Source: Rhodococcoides kroppenstedtii (GTDB taxonomy: Bacteria; Actinomycetota; Actinomycetes; Mycobacteriales; Mycobacteriaceae). From it: a stretch of DNA of 64,000 nt. A program made the position numbers and the translations under genes. Positions within the stretch are counted from its first letter, which is position 1. The number at the start of each line of letters is the position of its first letter. Shown here piece by piece: positions 42,074 through 51,473 of this stretch. The stretch spans positions 100,074-164,073 of the forward strand of contig NZ_FOJN01000012.1 of assembly GCF_900111805.1 (NCBI RefSeq), read 5' to 3'. A model generated the notes under the pieces. That model did no database searches and had not been told where the DNA came from. It saw nothing but the letters and a program-made list of their open reading frames with translations.

Positions 42074-42888
42074 GCAGCGCCCTCACCTATCTCTACGTTC
42101 CCGGCACCAAGCCGGAGCGATTCGACAAGGCGCTCGCCTCCGGCGCCGACGCCGTCGTCATCGACCTCGAGGATGCGGTGGCGTTGCAGGACAAGGACTC
42201 CGCTCGGCGGACGGTGGCCGAGTGGGTCGCTCAGGTCGAGCCCGGTGACGTCGAGATCTGGGTTCGAGTCAATCCGGGTGCGCTGCAGGAGGACGACGTC
42301 CGAGCGGTCGCCCACCCGACGCTGACCGGGTTCTGGCTGCCCAAGGTGGGATCCGCCGACGAGGTGGCCGCGGTGAGCACCCTGCTGGCCGAGGTGTGCC
42401 CGCAGGCCGAGGTGTCCCCGATGATCGAGACGGGCGGCGGGGTGTTCGAGGCACTGTCGATCGCGCGGGCGCCGCGAGTGCGCTTCCTGCAGATCGGCGA
42501 GGTCGACCTGGCCGTCGATCTGGGTGTCGACGCCGAGGCGGACGACAGCGCGCTGCTCTTCGCCCGGTCGCAGGTGGTCGCGGCCAGTGCGGCGGCGGGG
42601 GTGCAGGCTCCGCTCGCGGCGGTGTCCCGCAACTTCCGGGATGTCGAGGCGTTCACGGCCGACTGCCGCCACCTGGCGCGCCTCGGTTTCGTGGGGCGGG
42701 CGTGCATCCACCCCGCGCAGGTCACGGCGGCGCGGGACGTCTGGTCGCCGACCGACGACGACGTGCGGAAGGCGCAGGCGATCCTCGCGGCGCTGGAGGC
42801 CGACGGTGCCGGGGTGGACGCCGACGGGTACCTGATCGACGAGGCCGTGGCCAAGCGGGCGCGGCGGGTTCTCGAGCACGTGAGCTGA
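42070..42888 (+). CDS. CitE-like CoA-ester lyase (HpcH/HpaI family)
   Basis: A 272-residue lyase with YLYVPGTKPERFDKALASGADAVVIDLEDAV (Mg-binding Asp/Glu region), VRVNPG, SPMIETGGGVFEAL (catalytic Glu) and GFVGRACIHPAQV at the C-terminus. Such proteins cleave malyl-, citramalyl- or beta-hydroxyacyl-CoA to pyruvate, glyoxylate or acetyl-CoA. GTG overlaps the ACAD stop (GTGA), so it closes the MaoC-CoA transferase-PrpD-ACAD-lyase operon. This set is reminiscent of the mycobacterial citE-MaoC-fadE19 arrangement. Confidence 0.9.
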   Translation: MSSALTYLYVPGTKPERFDKALASGADAVVIDLEDAVALQDKDSARRTVAEWVAQVEPGDVEIWVRVNPGALQEDDVRAVAHPTLTGFWLPKVGSADEVAAVSTLLAEVCPQAEVSPMIETGGGVFEALSIARAPRVRFLQIGEVDLAVDLGVDAEADDSALLFARSQVVAASAAAGVQAPLAAVSRNFRDVEAFTADCRHLARLGFVGRACIHPAQVTAARDVWSPTDDDVRKAQAILAALEADGAGVDADGYLIDEAVAKRARRVLEHVS

Positions 42889-42903
42889 GCAGGGTGGTGG
42901 AAT

Positions 42904-42926
42904 GGGTCGGCCAGTCCGACCGACCC
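42904..42926 (+). terminator. Hairpin after the CitE-like gene
   Basis: GGGTCGG and CCGACCC form a 7-bp stem over 9 nt just after the lyase stop and before the thioesterase start. No U-tract; may be a terminator or attenuator. Confidence 0.4.
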
Positions 42927-42936
42927 CGGGAGACCG

Positions 42937-43734
42937 ATGAGCACCCACCCGTTCGACGACGCCCTCGAGCTCGAGCAGCTCGGTGACGGACGCTTCCGGG
43001 GCCGCACCACCGCGCCGTACAACAACATGGTGGGGCCGTTCGGCGGCGTCACCGCGGCGATCCTGGTGCGGGCGATCGAGCTGCACCCCGACCGGCTGGG
43101 CGATCCGGTGAGCCTGACGGTCAACTTCGCCGGCCCCGTGGCGGAAGGCCCCTTCGACATCGAGGCGCGGCCGGTACGCACCAATCGCAGCAACCAGCAC
43201 TGGTACCTCGAGCTCTCGCAGGACGGCACGATCGCGACCACGGCCACCGCGGTGTTCGGCACCCGCCGGGAGACGTGGGACGACATCGAGTCCACCCCGC
43301 CTGCCGTTCCTGCTCCGGACGAGATCGAGCGGGCTGGTCTCCCGGATTTCATCGCGTGGGCCCAGAACTACGAGATGCGTTTCCACGCAGGCGCCCTGGA
43401 CGAGACCGGCTCGGCCGACTCCGCCGCCACACTCTGGGTGCGCGACTCCCCACCGCGCCCGCTGGACCACGTGGCTCTCACGTCGATGACCGACATCTTC
43501 TACCCCCGTGTCTTCCAGCGCCGTGGGCAGTACCTGCCGGCGGGCACCATCTCGCTCACCATCCATTACTTCGCGACGGCGGAGGACCTGGCCGCCCACG
43601 GTGACGCTCACGTACTGGCGACGGCGCACGCGCGTCGGTTCCACCGCGGCTACTTCGACCAGTCGGCCGAGCTGTGGTCGGCGGGCGGCGATCTGCTCGC
43701 CACCGGGCACCAGGTGGTCTATTACAAGGGCTGA
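42937..43734 (+). CDS. Acyl-CoA thioesterase-like double-hotdog protein
   Basis: A 265-residue protein in the TesB-like thioesterase family: FRGRTTAPYNNMVGPFGGVTAAILVRAIELHPDR at the start, VNFAGPVAEGPFDIEARPVR as the strand-rich core, NQHWYLELSQDGTIATTATAVFG ending the first hotdog, and LTSMTDIFYPRVFQRRG, ISLTIHYFAT, GYFDQSAELWSAGGDLLATGHQ in the second. It would hydrolyse an acyl-CoA. It lies between the CitE-like lyase and the acyl-CoA ligase on the same strand with a 48-nt upstream gap and may be read from the same transcript. Confidence 0.82.
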   Translation: MSTHPFDDALELEQLGDGRFRGRTTAPYNNMVGPFGGVTAAILVRAIELHPDRLGDPVSLTVNFAGPVAEGPFDIEARPVRTNRSNQHWYLELSQDGTIATTATAVFGTRRETWDDIESTPPAVPAPDEIERAGLPDFIAWAQNYEMRFHAGALDETGSADSAATLWVRDSPPRPLDHVALTSMTDIFYPRVFQRRGQYLPAGTISLTIHYFATAEDLAAHGDAHVLATAHARRFHRGYFDQSAELWSAGGDLLATGHQVVYYKG

Positions 43735-43809
43735 CAGCCGTTTCCGCTCCCACTGCGCGGCGCACCCGGCACTATGTGATCGGGACCACTCGCCGACCCG
43801 AGGAGCGCC

Positions 43810-45435
43810 ATGAAGAGCACGATGCAGGACACCCCGCTGTCGATCGGACAGCTCGTGCGGTTCGGCACGTCGATCCATGCGACGGCGACGGTGACCACCT
43901 GGTCCGAGACGGGCCCGACCACCGTGACGTTCGCGGATCTCGGTCGCCGCGCAGCGCAACTGGCGCACGGGCTGCGCTCCCTCGGTGTCGACGGGGACCA
44001 GCGCGTCGGCACCTTCATGTGGAACAACTCGGCCCACATGGAGGCGTACATGGCGGTGCCCGCGATGGGCGCCGTGCTGCACACCCTCAACATCCGTCTG
44101 TTCCCCGAGCAGCTGACCTACATCGTCGAGCACGCCGAGGATCACGTGATCATCGCGGACGGCAGCCTGCTTCCCCTGCTCGTCCCGTTGCTGCCGACCA
44201 TGTCGACGGTGCGGCACCTCGTGGTGGTCGGGGCGGATCCGAGCTCCGTGGACGCCCCCGAGTCCATCACCGTGCACGGGTACGACGACCTGCTGTCCCG
44301 CCGCCCCGAGACCTTCGACTGGCCCGAGCTGGACGAGACCGACGCCGCGGCAATGTGTTACACCTCCGGCACCACCGGTGACCCGAAGGGCGTCGTGTAC
44401 TCGCACCGGTCGATCTGGCTGCACTCGATGCAGGCCTGCATGACCGACGCGATGGCGCTCTCGCAGCGAGATTCGGTGCTCGCCATCGTGCCGATGTTCC
44501 ACGCCATGTCGTGGGGGCTGCCCTACGCCGCGTTGATGGTCGGGGCGTCGCTCATCATGCCGGACCGCTTCCTTCAGCCCGCGCCGCTGGCCGAGATGCT
44601 GTCGACGCTGCGCCCCACCGCGACCGCCGCGGTGCCGACCATCTGGCAGGCCCTGCTCGTGCACCTCGAGGAGCACCCGGTCGATCTGTCCAGCCTGCGC
44701 GAGGTGCTGGTCGGCGGAAGTGCGTGCCCGCCCAGCCTGATTCGCGCGTTCCGCGAGAAGTACGGTGTGCCGATCTCCCAGGCGTGGGGCATGACGGAGA
44801 CGTCGCCTCTGGGCACGTCGGGCCGTCCCGACGCGGGCCTGTCGCCAGAGGACGAGTTCGACCGTCGGTGCACGCAGGGGCGCTTCGTCGCCGGGGTCCG
44901 GGCCCGGCTGGTCGACGACGCCGGCACCGTCCTGCCATGGGACGGCGAGCAGGTCGGCGAGCTCGAGGTGCGCGGCCCGTGGATTACCGGAAGTTATTAC
45001 CGCGCCGACGGTTCCGACAAATTCGACGACGGCTGGTTGCGGACCGGCGACGTCGGCACCATCTCCCCCGAGGGTTATCTCACCCTGACCGACCGGTCCA
45101 AGGACATCATCAAGTCCGGCGGTGAGTGGATCTCGTCGGTGGAACTCGAGAACCACGTCGTCGAGCACCCGGCGGTGCTGGAGGCCGCCGTGATCGGGGT
45201 CCCGGATCCGAAGTGGGACGAGCGGCCGCTGGTTGCCGTCGTGGTCAAGGACGGTCAGTCGGTCACCCCGGAGGAACTGCGGGAGTTCCTCGACGGGCGT
45301 GTCGCCCACTGGCAACTGCCCGAGCGGTGGACGTTCATCGACGAGGTGCCCAAGACCAGCGTGGGCAAGTACGACAAGAAGCGGCTGCGGGGTTCGCATG
45401 CCGAGGGGAAGCTCGACGTCATTCAGCTGAGCTGA
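43810..45435 (+). CDS. Fatty-acid/medium-chain acyl-CoA ligase (AMP-binding)
   Basis: A 541-residue adenylate-forming ligase: [18 protein letters not shown] (A3 P-loop, near 188-205), [13 protein letters not shown] (A5), [36 protein letters not shown] (A7-A8) and [14 protein letters not shown] (A10 with catalytic Lys). The proportions match AlkK/FadD-type long- or medium-chain ligases. It activates a free acid to its CoA thioester with ATP. It starts 75 nt after the thioesterase stop and overlaps the convergent hydrolase end by 17 nt. Confidence 0.9.
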   Translation: MKSTMQDTPLSIGQLVRFGTSIHATATVTTWSETGPTTVTFADLGRRAAQLAHGLRSLGVDGDQRVGTFMWNNSAHMEAYMAVPAMGAVLHTLNIRLFPEQLTYIVEHAEDHVIIADGSLLPLLVPLLPTMSTVRHLVVVGADPSSVDAPESITVHGYDDLLSRRPETFDWPELDETDAAAMCYTSGTTGDPKGVVYSHRSIWLHSMQACMTDAMALSQRDSVLAIVPMFHAMSWGLPYAALMVGASLIMPDRFLQPAPLAEMLSTLRPTATAAVPTIWQALLVHLEEHPVDLSSLREVLVGGSACPPSLIRAFREKYGVPISQAWGMTETSPLGTSGRPDAGLSPEDEFDRRCTQGRFVAGVRARLVDDAGTVLPWDGEQVGELEVRGPWITGSYYRADGSDKFDDGWLRTGDVGTISPEGYLTLTDRSKDIIKSGGEWISSVELENHVVEHPAVLEAAVIGVPDPKWDERPLVAVVVKDGQSVTPEELREFLDGRVAHWQLPERWTFIDEVPKTSVGKYDKKRLRGSHAEGKLDVIQLS

Positions 45436-46324
45436 GCACCTCGCGCAGAGTGGCGGCGAATTCGTCGGGCTTGCCCATCTGGCCGTATTCGCCGCCCAGG
45501 AAGCCGTTGTGGCCACCGGGGAAGACAACGGGATCCCGCCCCAGCGCGGCGGCAATGGCACGGGCTGCGCGACCGGCCAGTTCGCCGTCATCGGGTCCGC
45601 CCGACTCCTCCCCCACGGCAAGAATGATGCGTGTCGACGCCTGCCGGAGACGATCGACGTCGGCCGCGAAGTCGCATCCGAGTCCGCGCAGGTTCGACAT
45701 GAGCGGATCGGTACGGTCCCCGGTGTCGTCGGTCGGCATCCCGAACTGCGCGGGGTCGGGTGCGGGCTGCGCGAGGTAGACGTCGTCGACCTCCCCGCGA
45801 TGCATCGCGATGCCGATGAATTTCGCCATGGCCCAACCCATTCCGGACGCGTCGTAGGTCGCCACGATGTCGGCGCACACGGCGGAGATCGCGACCCGGT
45901 CCGGGAGCGCTCCGCCGGCGGGGGGTTCGTGGGCGACGAGCGTGCGCATCGCATCGGGATGGCGCTCGACGCAGGCAAGGGCGTTGACGGCTCCGCCGCT
46001 GGAGGCGAACACGTCGACCGGACCGGCACCGAGAGCGACGATCAGGGTGCAGAGATCGTCCGCGTGCTGCTCGGGCGTCACGGCTGCAGTGGGCTCGTCG
46101 CGCCGGCTACGACCGGCGTTGCGCGGGTCGTAGGTGACGACGGGGCGGTCCGTGATCCTGGACCGCAGCGACTCGAATCCGGCCGCGTCCATCGGTGACG
46201 CGGCGAGAACGAGGGGCGTCCCCGACGACAGGTCGCCGTGGACGTCGTAGGTGAGAGTGGCGCCGTCGACGGCGAGCGTGTGAGTGGTCATGTCGTATCG
46301 ACCCGACGAGGGAGCCGAACTCAT
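45419..46324 (-). CDS. Alpha/beta hydrolase
   Basis: A 301-residue alpha/beta hydrolase: LTYDVHG then oxyanion-side [31 protein letters not shown], nucleophile elbow [15 protein letters not shown] (Ser in the ASSGG elbow) and a C-terminal His in [13 protein letters not shown]. The elbow is a variant of GxSxG. The ATG at 46324 overlaps the RibD-like stop (ATGA); an alternative ATG 11 codons later also fits the domain start. Substrate unknown. Confidence 0.83.
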   Translation of the reverse strand: MSSAPSSGRYDMTTHTLAVDGATLTYDVHGDLSSGTPLVLAASPMDAAGFESLRSRITDRPVVTYDPRNAGRSRRDEPTAAVTPEQHADDLCTLIVALGAGPVDVFASSGGAVNALACVERHPDAMRTLVAHEPPAGGALPDRVAISAVCADIVATYDASGMGWAMAKFIGIAMHRGEVDDVYLAQPAPDPAQFGMPTDDTGDRTDPLMSNLRGLGCDFAADVDRLRQASTRIILAVGEESGGPDDGELAGRAARAIAAALGRDPVVFPGGHNGFLGGEYGQMGKPDEFAATLREVLSSAE

Positions 46325-46854
46325 CGCCCGACGGGGCGGTACTGCAGCACGACGGCCCCGGACCGGAGGTCACGACGGTCGACCAGCTCGAGATCGACGG
46401 CTTGGCGCAGGCCGCCGAACACCGACGGCCCGTGGCCCACGATCCTCGGGTGCACGATGAACTCGTACTCGTCGATCAGGCCCATCTCGGCCAGCGCTCG
46501 CGGAAGCTGCACGCCGCCCGTCGCGATGCCGGTGCCCGGCTGCGCTTTCAGCGCTTCCACGGCCGTCCGCAGATCACCCTGCACCAGCTCGGCGTTCCAG
46601 TCGACGCTCGTCAGCGTGGACGAGACCACGAACTTGCGGGCGGCGTCGATCGCGCGGGCGAAGGGGTCGTCGGGATCGGACCGGCCACGGAACGCCTCCT
46701 CCATCATTCGGTAGATCACTCGGCCGAACAGCAGCGCGTCCGAGCGCGCGAAGTTGTCCGCGGCGACCTGGTGCAGTTCCTCGTCGGCCGGGATGGCCGT
46801 GTGGTCGCAACACCCGTCGATCGAGACGTTGATGGAGTAGCGGAGGGGGCGCAT
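46321..46854 (-). CDS. Dihydrofolate reductase/RibD C-terminal-like protein
   Basis: A 177-residue reductase-fold protein: LRYSINVSIDGCCDH, DALLFGRVIYRMMEEAF, KFVVSSTLTSVDWNAELVQGD, GIATGGVQLPRALAEMGLIDEYEFIVHPRIVGHGPSVF. The family resembles bacterial RibD C-terminal reductases and binds NADPH; the substrate is unknown. It is the first gene of a two-gene operon with the alpha/beta hydrolase and diverges from the helicase gene. Confidence 0.85.
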   Translation of the reverse strand: MRPLRYSINVSIDGCCDHTAIPADEELHQVAADNFARSDALLFGRVIYRMMEEAFRGRSDPDDPFARAIDAARKFVVSSTLTSVDWNAELVQGDLRTAVEALKAQPGTGIATGGVQLPRALAEMGLIDEYEFIVHPRIVGHGPSVFGGLRQAVDLELVDRRDLRSGAVVLQYRPVGR

Positions 46855-46916
46855 CGAGCAAGGCTACGGCCGGGCGGTGGGGCGGGTTGTCGGTTCGATC
46901 GGTCAGACTGCTCGCG

Positions 46917-48773
46917 ATGCCTCCTCGCAAACCCACCACCACCGCCCGCACCGTCCGCGCCGGCAGCCGCCGCGCCGCTCTCACCCGGAAGCCGCGCCGA
47001 ACGGCAACGCGGAAGTCCGCCGACCCGGACCTCCGCGCTCCCGCTCCCGGCGAGCGCGTGTGGGTGCTCGACGTGCCGTTCGAGGACCGCTCCGCGGCGG
47101 GCGCGGCCGGTGCTCGGTGGCAGGCCGGGCCGGGAGTGTTCGCCTACTACGGCACCGAACTCCCTGAATTCCTGCAGCCGTACGAGTCCTCGCCGTACAG
47201 CCTGCAGCGGTGGCTCGAGGACAACGCGAACGAGTCCTCCAATGACGAGGTCACCATCCGCGCCCGCTCCATGACCCCGCGGGAGACTCAACTCGAGTCG
47301 GTGCGCCGCCAGCTGGCAGCGATCGAGAGCGGCGTTCCGTACTTCGCACAGATGGATTCGACGGGTCTGGGCAAGACCCTGTCGGTGTGCGAGGCGGTGC
47401 GGCGGATGCTCGACGTCGCCACCGTGTTGGTGGTCGCGCCCAAGGGCGCGCTGCCCGGCTGGCGCCGCACCATCGCCGACAGCGAGGCCGATCTCGACCC
47501 CGCCGAGCGCAAGCGATGGCTGCTGGTGACGTACCAGTCGACGAAAAAACTGCTGTCCGTTCCCGCCGACACCGATCTGGGCAAACGCAAACGGACGCAG
47601 AACAAGCGGACCATCGCGCTCGGTGACCTGCGTTTCGACATCGACGTGGTGATCGCCGACGAGGCGCATGCGCTGATGAACATCGAATCGCAACAGTCGC
47701 AGATCGTCTGGCGCTATCAGGAAGCGGCAAGCGCCGTCGTGTGGCTGTCGGCCACGCCCGGCTACCAGCCGCTCCACTTCGCGTACATGGCGCGCGCGAT
47801 CGAGCGGGCCCGCGGGGTCGACATCGTGGGTGACGACGGCGCGCTGGGCTACGCCCTCACCGTTCGGTGGGCGCACTTCCTGGAGGAGTCGGGTTTCGCC
47901 GTCAAGGCCGGCAAGGCGTCGACCGGATTGACGACATGGCGCTGGGATCCCGACGACGCCGCGCAGCGAGCCCGCGACATCGACGCCGTGCACCGGTGGC
48001 TCTCGGGAGGTGCTGTGCCGTGGTCGATCTCGCGTCCGTCGCCGCCCACGCCGCGGGAGCCGCTCGGCCAGGAACTGACCGCCGCCCAGAAGCGTCTCTA
48101 CAACGCCGCGTGGGTGGACTACCGCAAGGAGGTCGGCCTCCCCGTGTGGACGACGTCCGGTGGTCGTCAGGTGCTGCAGAAGAACCCGAGCGTGCGGGCG
48201 GCAACGTTGCGGTTCCGCCAGAAGTGTTCGTATCTGCGGATTCCGGCGTCGGCTGATCAAGTGCGGGCGTGGGTGAAGGCCCGCAACCAGGTGTTCGTGT
48301 CCATGTTCTACCGCGAGTCGGTCGCCGCGCTGGCCGACGACCTTCGCGACGGCGGACTCGAGGTCGCCGTGGTCGACGGCAGCATGAGCAGCGCGGAGCA
48401 GGAAGTGGCGATCCGTCGCTTCCAGACGGGTGCGGCTCCGGTGATCGTCTCGACCACCACGAGCGCGATCAACCTGCACACCAACGAGTTGCTGCTCCCA
48501 GAGGGGACGTCGTCGACCCTCGCACCCCGCATCACCCTGATCCACGACCCACGGTGGACGCCCATCGAGATCCGGCAGATCGAGGGGCGGGCGAACCGCA
48601 TCGACCAGGACCACAACCCCACGTCGTCGACCTGCTACTACGGCTACGCCGAAGGCACGGTCGAGGAGGAGATGGTGCTGACGGGGGTCGAGCGCATCGC
48701 CGATCTGGGGTCCATCGTCGGTCAGGCGGACCTCATCGATCCGGAGGCGTTCCTGGCCGCGCGGGTCGGCTGA
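46917..48773 (+). CDS. SNF2-like superfamily 2 helicase with DUF5710-like N-terminus
   Basis: A 618-residue helicase-like protein. Residues 1-40 are basic and low-complexity; about 42-90 (VWVLDVPFEDRSAAGAAGARWQAGPGVFAYY) resemble DUF5710, a small domain found with DNA-processing proteins. Motif I is STGLGKTL instead of the usual D-x-G-x-GKT, motif II VIADEAHAL, motif III SATPGY, and motif VI QIEGRANRIDQD. These are SNF2/Rad54-type motifs that suggest ATP-driven DNA translocation. No nuclease domain is fused. No Shine-Dalgarno sequence precedes the ATG; CAGACT 6 nt upstream may be a -10, giving a leaderless message. Confidence 0.8.
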   Translation: MPPRKPTTTARTVRAGSRRAALTRKPRRTATRKSADPDLRAPAPGERVWVLDVPFEDRSAAGAAGARWQAGPGVFAYYGTELPEFLQPYESSPYSLQRWLEDNANESSNDEVTIRARSMTPRETQLESVRRQLAAIESGVPYFAQMDSTGLGKTLSVCEAVRRMLDVATVLVVAPKGALPGWRRTIADSEADLDPAERKRWLLVTYQSTKKLLSVPADTDLGKRKRTQNKRTIALGDLRFDIDVVIADEAHALMNIESQQSQIVWRYQEAASAVVWLSATPGYQPLHFAYMARAIERARGVDIVGDDGALGYALTVRWAHFLEESGFAVKAGKASTGLTTWRWDPDDAAQRARDIDAVHRWLSGGAVPWSISRPSPPTPREPLGQELTAAQKRLYNAAWVDYRKEVGLPVWTTSGGRQVLQKNPSVRAATLRFRQKCSYLRIPASADQVRAWVKARNQVFVSMFYRESVAALADDLRDGGLEVAVVDGSMSSAEQEVAIRRFQTGAAPVIVSTTTSAINLHTNELLLPEGTSSTLAPRITLIHDPRWTPIEIRQIEGRANRIDQDHNPTSSTCYYGYAEGTVEEEMVLTGVERIADLGSIVGQADLIDPEAFLAARVG

Positions 48774-48795
48774 CGCGTCGGGATACCCTCGCGGA

Positions 48796-49356
48796 GTGGC
48801 TCCGATCGTCCTGCGCACCGAGCGGCTGACCCTGCGGCCGTACGCGAGAACAGACGTCGACGACGTGCTCGCGTACTACAGCCGGCCCGGGGTCTGCCGG
48901 TACCTCTTGCACGAGCCGATGACGAGGTCCGATGCCGAGGCCACCGTCGAGAAGCGTTCCGCACGAACAGCTCTGACCGACGGTGCGGTGGCCTTGGTCG
49001 CGGAGCACGATGGACGAGGCGTCGGCAACGTGGATGCGTGGACCGTCGACGACTCTCCCGCGTTGGTCGAGCTGGGCTGGACCTTCTCCCCCGAGGTCGG
49101 CGGACGCGGCCTGGCCACGGAGGCCGTGTGGGCGCTCCTCGACCACGTCTTCGACCACGACGTCGTCCACCGCGTCACCGCACGCATGGACGGCCGCAAC
49201 ACGTCGTCGGCGAAGTTGGCCGAGCGTGTGAGGATGCAGCGCGAGGCGTACTTCCGGCAGGATTGGTGGAGCAAGGGCGAGTGGACGGACACGGCCGTCT
49301 ACGCGATGCTGCGGAGCGACCGAGGCCCGGGTCTAACGCTCCCGTTGCACCCCTGA
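48796..49356 (+). CDS. GNAT acetyltransferase (RimJ/RimL type)
   Basis: A 186-residue N-acetyltransferase: LRTERLTLRPYARTDVDDVLAYYS at the start, ELGWTFSPEVGGRGLATEAVWALLDHVFD (acetyl-CoA-binding motif A with the RGLATEA loop) and VTARMDGRNTSSAKLAERVRMQREAYFRQDWW as motif B. It acetylates a protein N-terminus or small amine; the target is unknown. GTG start; 22 nt after the helicase stop, so possibly co-transcribed. Confidence 0.85.
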   Translation: MAPIVLRTERLTLRPYARTDVDDVLAYYSRPGVCRYLLHEPMTRSDAEATVEKRSARTALTDGAVALVAEHDGRGVGNVDAWTVDDSPALVELGWTFSPEVGGRGLATEAVWALLDHVFDHDVVHRVTARMDGRNTSSAKLAERVRMQREAYFRQDWWSKGEWTDTAVYAMLRSDRGPGLTLPLHP

Positions 49357-49403
49357 CGTGCGGGATCCCGCCCGCAGCCGACGCAACCGGAGCAGAAATC
49401 GCG

Positions 49404-51299
49404 CTACCCCCGCCGGGGCTCCACCACGAAGTCGTCCAGGTCGGCGCTCCGCGTCATCTGCCAGTAGTCGACGATGCGCCACGGCAGGGTCGAGACCACC
49501 CGGCCCGCGTCGTTCCGATACCAGTTGTCCATGCCCTCGTGCGTCCAGATCATGCGTGCGTGGGCGTCGTCGTGACGCTGGACGTAGTCCTGCTCTACGT
49601 CGGCCTTGACCTCGACGGCGCCCAGGTCGCGCTCGGCCATGGTGGCCAGTACGTCGAGGATGTAGCGCATCTGGCACTCGGCGATGGTGATGTAGCTGCC
49701 GCCGTGTCCCAGCACGGTTCCCGGCCCGCAGGTGATGAACAGATTGGGGTAGTCGGGCACGGTCACCCCGAGATAAGCGTGCGCGTCCTCCTCGCCCCAC
49801 GCCTCCCGGATCGAGCGACCCGATCGGCCGCGAACATCGATGGGCGTCAACAGCTTGTGAGTCTCGAAGCCCGTCGCCAGGATCACGACGTCCACCTCGG
49901 CGACCGTGCCGTGAGCTCCCCTCACGTGATGCGCGTCGACGGACGCCACGGCTTCGGGAACGAGAGTCACGTTGTCTTGCCGGAGCGCCGCGTACCACCC
50001 GTTGTCGAGCAACATCCGCTTGCCGAAGGGCGGGTAATCGGGCAGCGCCTTCTCGATCAGGTCCGGCCGACCGTCGAGTTCCTTCTCCAGGTACCGCGTG
50101 AACACGCGGCGGTGGGCGTCGTTCATCGCGTTGATGGACACCGCAGGGTTGTCCCACTCGGGGTCCTTTTGCAGCGACGGGTGGACGCGGTCGTTGAAGT
50201 TCCACGCCAGCCGCGCGCGGTACCAGAGTCGGTACAGCGGAACGAGGTCCATGAGGTAGTTGACGTCGTCGACGATCGGCTCGAAGTACACGTCGCTGGG
50301 CGCCACCCACTGGGGCGAGCGCTGAAACACGGTGGCGTGCGCGACGGTCGACGCGATGGCCGGGAGCACCTGCATCGCACTCGCGCCGCTGCCCACGATG
50401 GCCACGCGCTTGCCCGTCAGGTCGAGGTCGGCCGGCCACTGCGCGGTGTGGAAGATCGGGCCGGCGAAGTCAGCGAGCCCCGCGATGGGCGGGACCTTGG
50501 GTCGGTTCAGCTGCCCGGTCGCCGTGATGACGACGTCCGCCGTCAGCACTTCCCCCGCCACCGTCCGCACGGTCCAGCCCTGGCGGTCGGCGTCGTACTC
50601 GGCCGTCGACACCTCGGTGTCGAACCTGATCCTCGACCGCAGATCGTGCTCGTCGGCCACCTCCGCGAGGTACTGCCACACCTCGTCGCGCTTGCCGAAG
50701 TGCGACGTCCACGCCCGCGGCGCGAAGGAATACGAGTAGAGGTGACTCGGCGTATCGACGCCCGCGCCCGGGTAGGTGTTCTCGAACCATCCCCCGCCGA
50801 CGTCCGAGTTCTTTTCCAGGACGACGTGGTCGATCCCGGCTTCGCTCAGGCGGATCGAGGCCAGCATGCCCGAGACGCCGGCGCCGATGACGATCACCGA
50901 CAGGTGCGACGGTCGGACCTCGCGGGGAGCCGGCACCGCGAAACCCATGTCCTCGGCGATCATCTCGGCGAACTCGGGCGGGACGGGCTCACCGACCGCG
51001 GCGCTGATCATCTCGATGAGCTGCTCGCCGGACGGGGCGGGTATCGCGACGGGTCGGCCGTTCACCCACGCCTCGATGGCGTCGACCGCCGCGGCGCGAA
51101 TGCGCTCGGCCACGTCGGGAGCGAAGCCGCCACTGTCGTTGTCGTCCATACCGCGGCTGCGGGTGGGCCGATGGGGATCGGTAAGCCAGGTGCGGTCGCC
51201 GGTGAGCTGGTGCAGCACGGCGACGAGCGTGGGCATGTTCGCCGACTCGACCGCACGCGTGAGTCGCTCGCGGTCGACGGTGACCGTGGGTGTCGACAT
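49404..51299 (-). CDS. Baeyer-Villiger monooxygenase (HAPMO-like FAD enzyme)
   Basis: A 631-residue flavoprotein with a ~140-residue N-terminal extension and a Rossmann domain VIVIGAGVSGMLASIRLSEAG. The type I Baeyer-Villiger fingerprint FxGxxxHxxxWP is present as FAGPIFHTAQWP, and a second Rossmann motif VAIVGSGASAMQVLPAIA follows. ATGFETHKL lies near the C-terminus. The extension and length resemble 4-hydroxyacetophenone monooxygenase. It oxidises a ketone to an ester using NADPH and O2. GGGAGG precedes the ATG. It is divergent from an operon ending in a beta-lactamase-fold esterase, which could hydrolyse the ester. Confidence 0.9.
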   Translation of the reverse strand: MSTPTVTVDRERLTRAVESANMPTLVAVLHQLTGDRTWLTDPHRPTRSRGMDDNDSGGFAPDVAERIRAAAVDAIEAWVNGRPVAIPAPSGEQLIEMISAAVGEPVPPEFAEMIAEDMGFAVPAPREVRPSHLSVIVIGAGVSGMLASIRLSEAGIDHVVLEKNSDVGGGWFENTYPGAGVDTPSHLYSYSFAPRAWTSHFGKRDEVWQYLAEVADEHDLRSRIRFDTEVSTAEYDADRQGWTVRTVAGEVLTADVVITATGQLNRPKVPPIAGLADFAGPIFHTAQWPADLDLTGKRVAIVGSGASAMQVLPAIASTVAHATVFQRSPQWVAPSDVYFEPIVDDVNYLMDLVPLYRLWYRARLAWNFNDRVHPSLQKDPEWDNPAVSINAMNDAHRRVFTRYLEKELDGRPDLIEKALPDYPPFGKRMLLDNGWYAALRQDNVTLVPEAVASVDAHHVRGAHGTVAEVDVVILATGFETHKLLTPIDVRGRSGRSIREAWGEEDAHAYLGVTVPDYPNLFITCGPGTVLGHGGSYITIAECQMRYILDVLATMAERDLGAVEVKADVEQDYVQRHDDAHARMIWTHEGMDNWYRNDAGRVVSTLPWRIVDYWQMTRSADLDDFVVEPRRG

Positions 51300-51338
51300 G
51301 ATGCCTCCCTCGTCGGTCCGGGCCGGACCTCATCGAAA

Positions 51339-51352
51339 CTAACCACAGTTAG
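51339..51352. promoter_or_regulatory. Candidate TetR operator
   Basis: CTAAC-CACA-GTTAG is a 5-bp inverted repeat in the divergent gap between the monooxygenase and nitroreductase genes, 40 bp from the monooxygenase start. CCTAAC recurs near 51445. It suits the TetR protein encoded downstream. A 14-bp-period direct repeat TGCAGGCAA (51358, 51372) and a TTGACA -35 at 51405-51410 lie beside it. Confidence 0.45.
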
Positions 51353-51473
51353 GCTTTTGCAGGCAAGGGTCTGCAGGCAATGCGATTCACAGCTCCAACA
51401 ACCCTTGACAATGTGTCCCACGCCACAGCATGCTGCGAACGCAACCTAACGGCGGACAGGCAAGGGGACAGCG

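Noticed and set aside
41971..46029. Very long antisense open frame (over 1300 codons) opposite the ACAD to ligase genes
   Set aside because: High GC3 in the real plus-strand genes removes stops from this frame. Its translation is Arg/Gly/His-rich without any domain, while the opposite strand has clear families.
46917..49356. Helicase and GNAT as part of a prophage
   Set aside because: No integrase, capsid, terminase or att-like repeats nearby, and GC matches the neighbours.
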